The position numbers were made by a program, and so were the translations under genes. Source: Parus major (lineage: Eukaryota > Chordata > Aves > Passeriformes > Paridae). Taken from it: a stretch of DNA of 64,000 bases. The notes beneath the pieces are model-generated. The model had not been told where the DNA came from and did not search any database. It saw nothing but the letters and a program-made list of their open reading frames with translations. Each line of letters begins with the position of its first letter. Position 1 is the first letter of the stretch. Location of the stretch: NCBI RefSeq assembly GCF_001522545.3, contig NC_031769.1, positions 11,450,861 to 11,514,860 on the forward strand, in the 5' to 3' direction. Positions 1-11,800 of the stretch are shown piece after piece.

Positions 1-1854
1 TTAAAAAAAGCAACTGAAAAACAAACCACAAAAAACATGTGAAGCAAAGAAGCTAATCACTTACAAATATTCATTTTTTTTTTCCCAAATTATTCATCTA
101 AAAGCACACAGTACAGCAGCAGTGGAGTATCTATTCAGATTGCAATCTGGTAAAATGGTAGTCAGTGCTTCCATAATTCCTGTTCAGCCTGAGACAGCTA
201 TTTAATCAACCCAAATTTCCTTCAGAGACTTAAGACTAACCCAATCAAGACCAAAATGATCAAATGTGCAACGCTGAAATTATCTCAGGTGCACAGTAAT
301 AAATCATAAAGAATTCCACAATAAAAATACTAAGGAGAGAAGCATTTCAGTAATGCAGGAGGCACAGTTTGTGTTATTACACTACTTAATGTTAATGTGC
401 TTTAATAGCTCTAATGGCTCAGCATAAACCACATACTGTGTTAGAGCTACATCTGTAGGATGGTGCCATTTGTCCTAACCTCAAATTTGTTTTAAACAGG
501 GCTATTAGAATAAAAGTATAGGCTAAACTTGTTCACACTATCAGTGTTTTAGTTTTTGACATGTTCTCTAAGAGGTGAATTTATGACTAATTAGCACATT
601 TGGTATCATTAGAAGAAATAAAGAACAACTTACAGAAAACTTAATCTCTAACTATTTATTTTTTTTCTGCTACCCTTTTGTTAATAATGAGAGATATGTC
701 TGCTACTTAGCATAGTTTATATTTAGGTTGCTCAATTCCTTCAGCCCAATCAGCTCTACTTTCTATGAATAGAGAACACCATAGAAGTGCAACTGTCTTG
801 CAAACAGATGGAAATCAACTGAGCAACTCAATGAGTAATATGGAGAGGAGGATTTTGCTCAAGAATAGTATATATAAAAAAAAAAATTAAGAATTGAGCA
901 TTAGAAAGAGGTATATATACACAAAGGATGGGATTGTATTTTCCAGATACTTTAGTTATGTTGCTTTAGATTTAGAAAGGGACATTCAAAGAATTAAAAG
1001 AAAGTAAGATGGTCAACTTTGAATTTCTGACACCTTCACCCACTAAGAGGGCATTTAGTTGCCTAAACAGAAGAAAGAACTCTTCCAGGCTTAATCAGAT
1101 AGAAAACAAGGATTTCAATCTTTTTATTTTCTTCCACATCTGCAAAATAGGTCAAAAGGAATATGGATTGGATCACTGTGAAAAATAAAAATGGTCTTTT
1201 TGAGGTGTCTCTGAGCAGTAGCCATTAGCTTAAAATTTATTCTAATTGTACATTATTATAGCAGGAATGTATCTTAAGTTTTCTCATCAGTGAACTGAGA
1301 GGTTAAATTATGTTGTCAAAGGCAATGCACTGCCATATTATCTCTATTAGCTGATTTACTGACTGGAGCTCACTTAAAACTTACACAGATTTTGTTTGAG
1401 TGCATATGCTGTTGGTATGGTATGTCTTTTTCTGGTTTTACCTGACAATTTTGAACTCTGAGCCAGATTTTCCTATTTTTATTATTCATGACAGAAGCTA
1501 CAGTAAGGTTGTGTCACCACTGATGTGTTCACCATGCCTGGATACCTGGTGCTCACCATGCCACTCTATCACTCCCCCTCTCAGCAGGATATGGGGGTAT
1601 GGGTAGAAAAGATGGAGAAAAGCTTATGGGTCTAGAAAAAATTGTGGTTCTAGATAAATGCAGTTTAAACAGGCAAAATGAAAGGCTGTGAGTGGAAGCA
1701 TAGAAAACAAAATTCTCTACTTCCCATCAGCAGGGAATGTCCAGCCTTCAGGAAGCAGGGAATCAGTACAGGTAGAAGTTTCACAAGAACACAAATATAT
1801 TAACAAATACTCCCTGGGCCTCCTCCTTTCTCATAGCATTTATTGCTTGCCAGA
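1..1854. other. AT-rich non-coding DNA
   Basis: No exon, RNA gene or recognisable transposon is seen here. Open frames stay below about 90 codons and have no family resemblance or splice context. Short A and T runs occur, for example near 76-84 and 879-889. Confidence 0.6.
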
Positions 1855-2086
1855 TGTCATGGGTTGGGTTCCCCCTGTGGTCAGCTGGGGTCAGCTGTCC
1901 TGGCTGTGTCCCCTCCCAAGGTCTGACTCAGCACCAGGCTGCAGGTGAGCAGGGATGCTGGAGAGACAGCCCTGCTGCTGTGGAAGCACTGCTCAGCTCA
2001 CTGGGGTGTTACCAACACCTTTCTGGCTGCCAACACCAAGCACTGTGAGGGCTGGTGTGAGGGAACTCAGGCTGACCCAATACACA
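1855..2086 (+). mobile_element. Decayed avian endogenous-retrovirus LTR fragment
   Basis: This GC-rich stretch in AT-rich DNA starts with TGTCATGGGTTGGG and ends near ACCCAATACA, so it has the TG...CA termini of an LTR. Internal motifs match what I recall of a common songbird/avian LTR: a CAGCTGGGGTCAGCTG block, then GGCTGTGTCCCCTCCCA, then GCACTGCTCAGC, then a GTGTTACCAACACC block, then TGAGGGCTG. No retroviral coding sequence lies on either side, so it is either a solo LTR or a fragment with an internal deletion. The family (ERVL-like) is a guess from memory and the ends are approximate. Confidence 0.55.
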
Positions 2087-5000
2087 CCATTTTCATGCAT
2101 GTTCCACTCTTTGCTTCAAATCTTATAAAAAACAAAAAAAAATTATTATGTAAAGGTAAGTTCCAGAGGTAAAAATTATAGTACCATTGCAAAGGAGTAC
2201 ATATTGGGGTTTTTTCCAAGATTTGACTCTTCAAAATAACCCCTCCCCCCACACACAGAAAAAGATTATTACCTGCTGCATTAGTGGAGTGTGTTGTTAC
2301 AGATTATTATCATGGAGAGCAGTGTAATGTGTTCAAGAATGAACTGCACAATTTAATGCTGAGCACATCCATGAGTGGATATTAAAATAAGAACATTGAT
2401 AAAGTCTTTGGGTCAGGAAGGCATTTAGCTGCTGGTTCCCAGGAACTGCAAGAGCGCAGGAAAAGAGGATTACCCAGTGCTCACCTTGTTCTTACAGTCA
2501 TTTTTAAGCCTCTGTAATAGGCCATTTAGTGCAGGAAAATATTCTCATGATGCCCTTCCAATCCTCCGATTGCAAATCTATCTACTTAAGCCTGCTCTTC
2601 CTTGTTCACCTCGCTCTCTCCCACATGCTTAATATTTTGGGAGTCACAAAAACAAACACAGCACTTTTTGACATCAAAGAAAATATCAACACAGGCTTTT
2701 GTGAGAACAGTACTGTCAAAATGTAAATATATAAATAGCATGCATTACTCTGTGGTTCTTGAAAATGAAACAAACTACATTATTTTAATTAAAACAATGT
2801 AGACCCTTACTGGTATTACTGCTCAATCTATAATTCCTTTTCCAGTACTTTTAACTATGTCGATTTCAAAACAAGCAAGGCAAGACAAAAAATAAACATT
2901 TGCAAAATATCTATGTAGATAAAATGATCCCACTTTTATTGAAACTTTTGGTCATTGAAACTCTTTTTTAACAAGGGAAACAAAATATATAATTTACAAT
3001 ACATTTAGAATTTATGTGTAATAAGGTTACATCCTATATAAAATTGTTGCATAAGAAACAACTGGTGGATAATAACTGAAAATATTTATTGATTTCTGTG
3101 CTATAGCAACAGTATCAGTAGCATCGTGAGTTTAAGACTTGGAATGAGATCTTCTACTACGATAGCTTAAGAAAATACCACATTTTTCCTGTCAATTCCT
3201 ATTAATTTTGTAGGAGTAAGAAAAGCAGGTTAATAGATCAAGGTTTAAAGAATGTAGTCAGGTGACCAGATAACCTTATTTATTGAATCAAAAAATCAAA
3301 CAGAAAAAAACCACTTATGAACAGACTTTCTCCTGATTTCATGTTCACCCTTTGGGGCACAACTGGAAGTACATAACACATAAAATATGGCACTACTCTT
3401 TTTGACTATCAAGAAATAGGTAAAAGCAAAAGGTAAAAGCAAAGACATAAAACATATTTGAAAACCTGGCTTGAATTTTGTTCTGGATGGATAAAGACCT
3501 CTGTCACTGGAACTGCTATTTATTTTGGAAACAGGCTGTCTGTACCTAATTAAAACCAGAACACAAGTAGATTACACACTTCTTGGGTCACGCAACAATC
3601 TCATGCAAATCACACAGTGACTTCAACACGAATTTCCCACGCACTCTCAAATGCAAGTTTTTGTCTTGAGCCATTCAGAAGTACTGGAGGAAGTGCAATA
3701 AAGAAAAAAGCCCCATTTCCTTGCCACAAGGCATGCAATGGTTTGTTTAATGAAAACTAACCCAAACTCTGCCCAGGTTGCCACAGATGTGTTTCTTTGG
3801 CTATTGATTACACGATCACCTGTCTAAATCAAGGCTTTAAAATCCCAGGGTGGGGATGAATAATTAGAGACTGGGTGGCTAAAAGCAGGGTTACTCAAAG
3901 ATCAGATTACAGACTGGATCAGCAGTCAAGGGAGAAGTAAGAGTCATGCAACATCTTCCATATTCCCACAGGAGAACTCTAACAGCCCCCACTCTTCCCA
4001 ACACACACACATTTTTTCTGGTGTTTTTTGGAGGCAGCTGAAGCACTGTATTACAGTTTCAAGCCATGAACTGTCTTGGCATGCCTGATTGGCCTAAGAG
4101 AATTCGAGCAAAATGTTATTTCAGTTGAGTGGATTTTGATAAAAAGCATGTAGGTATCAATGAAATTTCCCAAGTAAGCTGTCTTGCCTAGAGGCCTTAG
4201 GGCTGATGACATGATGCTTGGCTTCTCTTCACAGATTTGCCACTGACCTGTTTTGTGACCCTCTTTAGTGCCTCCTTTCTTTCCCTCCTGCCCAGATGAC
4301 TGCTTAAATTGTGGATGTGTCAAGGGAGAAATTACCCCCTTCCAATCAAACATTGGTTTTGGTTGCTGGTTCTTGCATGCATCTAGGAAAGGAAACTCTA
4401 ACACCCTTGGCCTCCAAATCCCAACACTATCACCAAAATGACCAGAAGCTGTAATAGAGAAGATAGCTTATACTGGAACAGTTTTGTAAATATTTTATTA
4501 TAGATTTTATTTGCATCTGCATCCCATCACATATAGGGATGGGAAATGATAATAAAAAATTTTCTTGACTCTAATACACTTTAGCACATTATTCTGTTCT
4601 CTGATCAATCATTTCACTGTATTAATAAAATCATGCTGCAAATGTCTTCACTAGCATATTTTTTATGTCTTCATCTCATCAGGGAAAAAAGCCCTTGTCA
4701 CTAGAGAATCTCTGACAAGGCTTGTCATCTTTTTTCTTGTCTTTCTTTTCAGTGTCACTGGATTCCATTGCAGATACTGATAATATAATAGCATGTCTTT
4801 CATACTGGGATACATCAGATGTTGTCTAGTGCTTCTGTTCTGAGACAAAAAGAAATCCCTGAAGTACAGCATACAGTTACTGTGATTTTATATTATATTT
4901 AAGTGTAGGATAAAGTTAAAGAGCTACCTAAGCGGTATCGCTTGCTTTGTTACTTTCCCCTCTTCTCTTTCATTTAATACTTGACCAAAGAAAAAACTGG

Positions 5001-5987
5001 TGTGATCCAAGGAGGAAAGAATCTCAGAACTTCAAAGGCTTTGTGAAATTCCCTAAGTCACTAAAGTGATATGCAACTTTCTGTTAGCTTGGATCACTCT
5101 CTGCTAACATCCAGGCATCTTTGCACCCATTACAATCATAACTGACTGTAAACAGTTAAAACTGTTACAGGCTTAAAAGGTAGTTTAAACACCAGGAGAA
5201 CTTACTTTCTGCAAATTCTGGATTATTATCTGTGGTATGCCATGAAACATAGGTATATGGGTTTTTAATGCAATTTTTTTATGTTTTATGTTTTATGGTT
5301 ATTCCCATTAATAACTAATTGCTTTGAAATTCCATAAAATAAGACCTGACGAAGGGTTACAATGCTTCCTCAGTAACATTCTCTAATTATTCATTGCATA
5401 TCTCTATCTTTTTTTACTTTTGTTGATTTCTTCTTTAAACTTAACATTCCTTCTCTTCATTCTTCCTTGTATATCTAATAAAGTAGCACTCAAACCTTTA
5501 AGGGAGACTACAAATAAAATTAATGTAATATTCCAGATGTGAAAGTCTTATTGATTTAACTTGACATTAAAAGAATTTACTTCTCTCCTGAACTTTAATC
5601 AACCTCACAATTCCCTTTTAAAGCAAAATTCTTGTTGAGCAAATCATTTCATTAAACTCCCTACAGTCCAACTATGTCTTTTCATTGAATAATTGAACAA
5701 GCACAGTGAACATCCACTAGCTGCTTTAAAAATTTATTTACTCCTTTAAAATACTCTTTGGTTTAATTTTTTTTCTTGTTTAGTTGCTGCCACTCCTGTA
5801 ATATATGGTGCTGAGCAAAGAATTTACTGTGATCTTTTCTTTGAGAAGATCTGCTTCTCCTGACAGCCTGAAAAGACTCTGCACTTGGTGAGAGAACTGA
5901 TTTTCATGTAGGAATCAGATCATGCCAGTCACAGGAAAAATCTGCCCAGACCTGGAGAAGCTGAAAGGAAATGGAAACCATCAGGTT
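2087..5987. other. AT-rich non-coding DNA
   Basis: No gene is recognised. Two tiny tandem repeats are visible: a 14-nt unit (GGTAAAAGCAAAA) repeated near 3419-3444, and ATGTTTT units near 5281-5297. A minus-strand open frame at 4051-4404 (117 codons) has no recognisable domain and no codon bias, and is most likely chance. Confidence 0.6.
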
Positions 5988-6345
5988 ACAGGAGGCTGTC
6001 ATGTGTGATAGCACAGCTTTGCTGGTGACTGTCAGGGCTGAGGGCACCACAGGCACCCCTGTCCTTGCCCAGCTCCTTAGGAACAATCCCACCCTGCCAC
6101 GACCCAGGACCTGTGCCAGTCACCCCGGGCTGTCAGTCTCTGCTGATGGTCTCCAGCCCCTCACCCACCCCCAGCCTGGGTCCCTCCTGGTGCTCAGGGA
6201 CGTGCCCAGGCTTGGGATGTCCCCAGTGTCCCTTGGCCACACTGCTCCTGATGGGTTGGGAGTCCCACGTGGTCCCCAGCTCCTGGACATCATTCTGCAA
6301 GATTCCATGACACCCCTGAGGCCACAGAGGCAGTTAACTTGAAAA
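5988..6345. other. GC-rich patch of unknown origin
   Basis: About 350 bp of C- and G-rich sequence (rich in CCC, CCTGG and CAGCC) is set in DNA that is otherwise strongly AT-rich. CpG is infrequent for such a composition, so it does not look like a typical CpG island. It is open in more than one frame on both strands, including a 122-codon frame on the minus strand (6120-6488). That openness follows from the scarcity of AT-rich stop codons, and the predicted peptides are low-complexity Pro/Ser/Leu. It could be an old GC-rich repeat or a decayed exon or pseudogene. I cannot assign it. Confidence 0.4.
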
Positions 6346-7160
6346 TCCAGGTGGTGGCCACTGTGATGTGATGAGGAGTCTGTGGGTACAATAAAACAGG
6401 AATATCTGAAAATCAGACTCCCACTGGAGCTGGTAAAGTGGAGAGGCAGGCATGTCTCGGCCCTGCTGGGTCTATTCCTTCCACACACTTCTAATCTGCA
6501 CAGCTCAGAGACTTCTGCTTCTAAAACTGATACAGGAAGAGGACATTTAATTTAGGTAAACCTGTCTAGATTGTGATCTGCAAGTGTTGCCAGATGAACT
6601 CTAGCAAAACAGATCAAGACTTCTTAATTATTTACCCAGAGGGCAATTAGTAAATATTTACCATTTAAAGTCTAATTAAAATAGAAGCAAGAGTACAGTC
6701 AAGTTAAGCACCCTGTCTTGGAGGTCATTCCAGTGCTCTTTGGCAAAAGACATTTATGGGAAAGCCTTGCAGATAAACAGATCTGAACGCTGACTGTAGC
6801 AGACTTCTTTTATTACAGCACGTAAATCATTTAACTCTAATCTCTTTAATTGGCCTTGATCTGACTTATGCTTTTTTTCCAGGAAAAAAATGGCATGTTA
6901 CAGTACCTCAGGACAATTTGGGTTTGTTTATTTTGGTTTGTTTTAAACAGAGAGATTGGAGAAGGGAATGCTGTCATGGTCATCTAATGTTTCAGTTGCA
7001 GTGAACATAATGGGTACCTCTGAACATGGTTAAATAGCTGAGAAGGGTTTTCTAGACCCCAAAAAAGTCTTTGGATATGTGTTGTAAGAAAATTAGTTTT
7101 AAGTAGAGTGTTCTAGAGGCAGGCTTGAGTCAAAACCTTCTTCTGGAGCAATTCCAAACA
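6346..7160. other. AT-rich non-coding DNA
   Basis: This spans the drop from the GC-rich patch back to background composition, up to the CR1 fragment. I see no exon or repeat in it. Confidence 0.55.
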
Positions 7161-7340
7161 CATCATAGGATATCTTGAGCTGGAAGAGACCCACAAGGAT
7201 TATCAAAGTCCAACTCCTGGCCCTGCACAGGACAGCCCCAAGAATGCCACCACGTGCCTGAAAGCATTTCCCAAACACTTCTTGAACTCTTGTAGGCTGG
7301 GTGCTTCCCACTTCCCTGGGGAGCTTGTTCCAGTGTCACA
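7161..7340 (-). mobile_element. CR1 LINE fragment, 3' end
   Basis: The sequence begins with CATCATAGGATATC, the reverse complement of the CR1 terminal ATTCTATG-type tail. It continues with GAGCTGGAAGAGACCCACAA, then TCCAACTCCTGGCCCTGCAC, then ACTTCCCTGGGGAGCTTGTT. These match the reverse complement of the CR1 3' region as I know it from birds. The element is therefore on the minus strand and truncated at its 5' side near 7340, as most CR1 copies are. It carries only the last part of the reverse-transcriptase region and the 3' UTR, with no intact protein. Confidence 0.88.
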
Positions 7341-8508
7341 TATGGAAACTGAATCAAAACCTGAGCTCCCACTAGAAGGACATTAGGAATATAAACACCT
7401 TACAAGCACACGCATTAAACCAAAATCCAAATCCAAAAACTCCCTGTACATTGGAGAAATAATTTTGCATAAATCCATTTTATAACCTTTCGGCCACACC
7501 ACTGGTTCTGCAACTGAATATCTGTTTCTGAATGGATTTATGCCTGAAGAAGTTTAATATGTATTTTATAAAATGAGTTTTTGCTGTGATATGTGTTTAC
7601 CTATAGACAGCTAGAGAAGAACTCAAACCAATATACTGATTTTTGCAGTTTCTGCCCACTGTATTTGTCCTTAGGGATGTGTCTTACAACTAAATGTGAT
7701 CATAAATCTTAGTGGAGCAATGGGAAAGTTGAAGTTCTCCCCCCATCAAAAACATTTTCTTACACAGAATAGAAATTTGAAATTTCTACTGAAGTGAGAA
7801 CCAAAATAAATAATGCTTTACTCACCTCAATAAAGATATTTAAAGTTCTGCTTTGCTCTTCACACCACAGCAGTACCATTTTGGTTTGCCACAACTCGCC
7901 TTTCTTGTCTATAAAACTGACTGTTTCAAGAATTTAGGAGGGATTTATGATGAAATTTAGGACTAAAATCCCATTTGCCAGCTCATGACTTGCAGAAATA
8001 AAATCTCTGGGTTATCCCAATTACTTAATACAATAGAAGGGAAACTGGAGAAACTGGTGACTGAAAGGAATAAACTGAGTGACCCCGGGAATGTGTTGTT
8101 AGTACAGAGGTTGCTGAGCCCTCAGGGCAGGTTCTTGTATTAATGTATATGTAGATCCCATGAATAATAGATTAAAAAAATAGCATTTCCATTGTTTCAC
8201 AAACTCTGCTCAATCTTTTGCTACTATGGGCTAAGTAAGTAAAAGGTAAACAGGGCTCAAATTAAAGCAGTGAAGATGGCTTCCCTGTCACCTCCCCCCC
8301 TTCTCTTTTCTTGGATAGATTCAGAAACTCTGCAGAGAATAGGTTGGGACACGGAGTTCCAAGGAGCTTTGTTTCTCTCTTGGAATGCAGCATTCCACGT
8401 TATAGCAAGCCCAGGTGCCATTTCAGTACAGCAGAACTTTAACAATAGCCCATTTCCATATATTTCAAGAGGGGGAGAAACTATTGTTTATTAGAAGAAT
8501 TCTAAGTA
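7341..8508. other. AT-rich non-coding DNA
   Basis: No gene or identifiable repeat is seen between the CR1 fragment and the block starting near 8509. Confidence 0.55.
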
Positions 8509-8830
8509 ATTGGCAGTCGTCACAAATTCTCCAGCTGGCCAAGAGCTAATGTGTTATTAGCTGAATCTCTGAACATTTTGTGATCATTATAAATAGGCAT
8601 AGGGCAAGTTGTTGTTGTTGTTTATAATGGAAATATTAAAATTAGCATACATATATAAGTATATAAATACACACACACGTATATTCCAGTAAACATTCAC
8701 TGCATCTGATTACAGAGCTTCTCTTGTTGGATTGTGCTCTGAGCTATGTAATTGAGGATTTCAGAGGGGAATTGATGTGTGACTGATAAAGGATTTGACA
8801 TGCTGTGACTCTGACTTTAATATGTGAACC
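8509..8830. promoter_or_regulatory. Possible conserved non-coding element (candidate only)
   Basis: This stretch has the texture of deeply conserved vertebrate enhancers: complex, repeat-free sequence rich in homeodomain-type TAAT/ATTA cores. It contains a perfect short inverted repeat, AGCTAAT-GTGTT-ATTAGCT, near 8546-8564. Further possible sites include TGATTA near 8707 and GTAATTGA near 8748. A simple (GTT)n run at 8608-8622 and an AT/CA-rich patch (about 8650-8680) separate two such blocks. Conservation is inferred from style alone and cannot be measured here. Confidence 0.2.
8608..8622. repeat. (GTT)n microsatellite, short
   Basis: Five uninterrupted GTT units. Confidence 0.8.
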
Positions 8831-11800
8831 AAGCTATTAATGGGGCTTCCTCTGCAAAAAGAGGAGCTCTCAATATTGCATTGTGTTCTTTTCCTAGATG
8901 CTTGAAAAAAGTTAGATTGTGTCTTTGGTGGCCATCAAACAACAGTCTATTCATAAAGGCCATAAAAGGAGCAAAGTTACAGCTCTGATGGAACTGTTAG
9001 GCTACAAGTGAGAGAAACAAAATTGGGCTTTCAATTCAGAATAAGTTCTTTTAAGGCTGATTTCCTTCAAATGGAGATTTAAGAGAAGGTTGAACCAATC
9101 ACAATGTGATAGAACTTGTTTGACCTGGAAAATATCAGTCTACTTAGGTGAGGTGAACACCTATAGTGCTATTATTTAACAAATGTGAAGCAAACAAATG
9201 TGAAGCAAACAACTGATTTCTAGCTTAAAAAGAGGGAGGAAACAGATTTCTTTATCAAGTCAATTTATTGCTTGTTATGCCAGCATATTAAAAATTAGTC
9301 TCATAATTCCAGTATATTCCTTCCAAGAAATTTTTAGTAAAATAAATTATGGAATTGAATTTCACTGTTCCATTCTTCATCTTGGGACCTACATAATTCT
9401 GGAAAGACTATTCAGATTCAGGAGAAAATCTGAAATATTTTTACCACTCTCACAGTTCATGTGTAACTTCACTGTAAATATTAAATCATTTATCTGAATT
9501 TAATCAAGCTTGCAGCTGCAAATTATAAAGAAACATTCTTCCACTGCACACACTTTTAGCCTTACACACTGTTCTCACAGACTGTGGCTGTGACAGTCAT
9601 AGACAATTTTGCTCCTGTCTACTTAAACTGTTCTACTGTCTTTGATATTTTGAGATCTAGTAACCCATGTTTATAAGACAACATGCTCTTTCACTTCAGG
9701 TTGGCCTCTATAAATTCACTTGGTTTTTATAGAATGTATATTGGTCCTATTCAAAATTTAAATAGTGGAACAGCGATGTCCAAACTGTAATATGCAGTAA
9801 GAGACATTTTACTTAACCTCAGTTTATACTGTAATATAAATCTTTGTTAATTTTCTGTACTCTCTCAGTGGTCAATGGACCACTGGAAAAGAATTTCAGT
9901 GTAATCTATTTGAGTTGTTTTAGGTACCTGTCTTAAGCTGGGTAGCAAAATCACTAGAGCTTTATCCATTTACTAGAGAAAAAGCTCTCTGACTGGACAC
10001 ACACCTAAAGATATGTATCCTGATATGTATACCCAAAGAAATGTAAAGACAGTGAAATTATTTTTAATATGTGTCCCACACAGTACAAACCCTGAAAAAA
10101 TTTAAAACATGCAGATTGATCTTCGTTAAGATATTTTGGCTTGCATTAGTCTTAATCACAGTAATTTTATCTAAATGAAGAGTTTCTTGTGCAAACACTC
10201 TTATGTGTACTGCTTAGATGTCATGCAGGCCCTTAAACCCAGCATTACAACATCGACATTCAGGTGTTTGGACACCAGCTGGAATTTTCAGCCCTCAGTA
10301 ACACACAAAATATTCACATTGTCTAAATTAGGTGACTAATTCAGGAAGAATTAAGAAGACAAAGGTAAGGGATTAAACTCCTTTTATAGTCAGTGGGGAG
10401 AGAAAGAAGACACTTTTGTCAAACACTGCTTCCTCTTGTATGGAGTAATGAAATAATTATTGGACCGAGGGAGAACCTTAATAGCTTAGAAACTGGAGAG
10501 AGGCATCTCCTGCAAGCAGTCTTACATTTTGAATAAAATGGAGCATTTTCAAGAACAGTCAAAGTGCTTACCTGGAAACACTTAACCTTGGCATTACAAA
10601 GCAATAAGCTCTTTAGATTCAGTCCTGCAAATCAGAGAACAAACTGGAGATCCAGCATCATCTGGCTAACCAGAGATACCAGTGATTCCATCTCTGGGAG
10701 TCGCGAAAAAATCTCTAACCATTAACTGGCTGGGCAGAATGAGAAGTATCTCCCTTAACCAGCAGCAAAGAGGAGGAATGTTCAGAATTTTGTTATCAGA
10801 GAAGGATTGTAAATTTTACTGAGACCTTGGATAAGTGCCAATACATGCAGAGCCTGCATAAACAAGAGTTCTGCTTGGAAAAGTGCAAAACAACTGGGGA
10901 CCATTCCTGAAACTAGTAGGTGCATTGTTTCAAGTAGTTTTGTGATTTTTTTTTAATCTAAGGTACATATAATGAAAGTTTTATGCCTAAGTAAAAATAT
11001 ATTTATTTCAGTAGCTCCACAGTAAACAAAGCCTGTATTCAACACAAGAGATGAGTCACTACTTTCAGGGAACACCCCTCTCATAGCTTTCCCACATTGC
11101 TAAGTATACAAAGAAACTCCCCTTCCAAATATTTCCCACCACCTGGGAGGGTTAAAACATCCTCATAGTAAAGGGAGGAGAAAAGGCGTAGGAGATATTT
11201 CAGCACAGTTCAGAAACACGTACTACCTTTCCTCCCAACCTCTTAAAGATTTTCCACATTTTCCAAGAAGCAACCTGCGATCATCACTTTTCTGTGCAGC
11301 AGGTTCTCTGAGAAGCAGAAAGAGCTAACATTGATAAGTCTCAACAAGCACTGTTCTTCTCTCCTTATATGACATGAAACCAAATCCTGTAATAGTTTGC
11401 TTAATGTATTAGACAAACATTTATAATACTGATACCGATAACATACTGTCAGACTTTCATATTAAATATTGACTCCTATTTTGCCAAAACAAACTGTGCA
11501 GAAACAAAAAATGGTCTCATATAGAATAAAGACTTATATCAAAATTTAATCATCAGATTGCCAGTGTAAAAAACAAAATATGCTCAGCTTTCTGCAATTG
11601 GTAGTTGGTTTTTTCCCTTTTTTAAAGAAAAGTAGAAATGGTTTTAGTTCAACTTATCATTCTCAACTGAGTTCTTATATTCACATCATAAGAAAAAACA
11701 TGAGTTATTTACAACAGTCTTAATCTCTAATGAGCCTCCAGGTATCATTGTCTAAGTATCATTTAGGTTATTTTTTAACAAGAACCTAAAAAAAAAAGAA

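Noticed and set aside
4051..4404. 117-codon minus-strand frame
   Set aside because: No recognisable domain, no splice sites of note, and background composition. A frame of this length is expected by chance somewhere in 64 kb.
6120..6488. 122-codon frame on the minus strand and overlapping plus-strand frames of 81 and 123 codons
   Set aside because: All fall in the same GC-rich patch where stop codons are rare by composition. Opposite-strand overlap and low-complexity peptides argue against coding.
9810..9840. CTTAACCTCAGTTT as a MIR fragment
   Set aside because: Too short, and the expected downstream phrase (TCATCTGTAAAATGGGG type) is missing.
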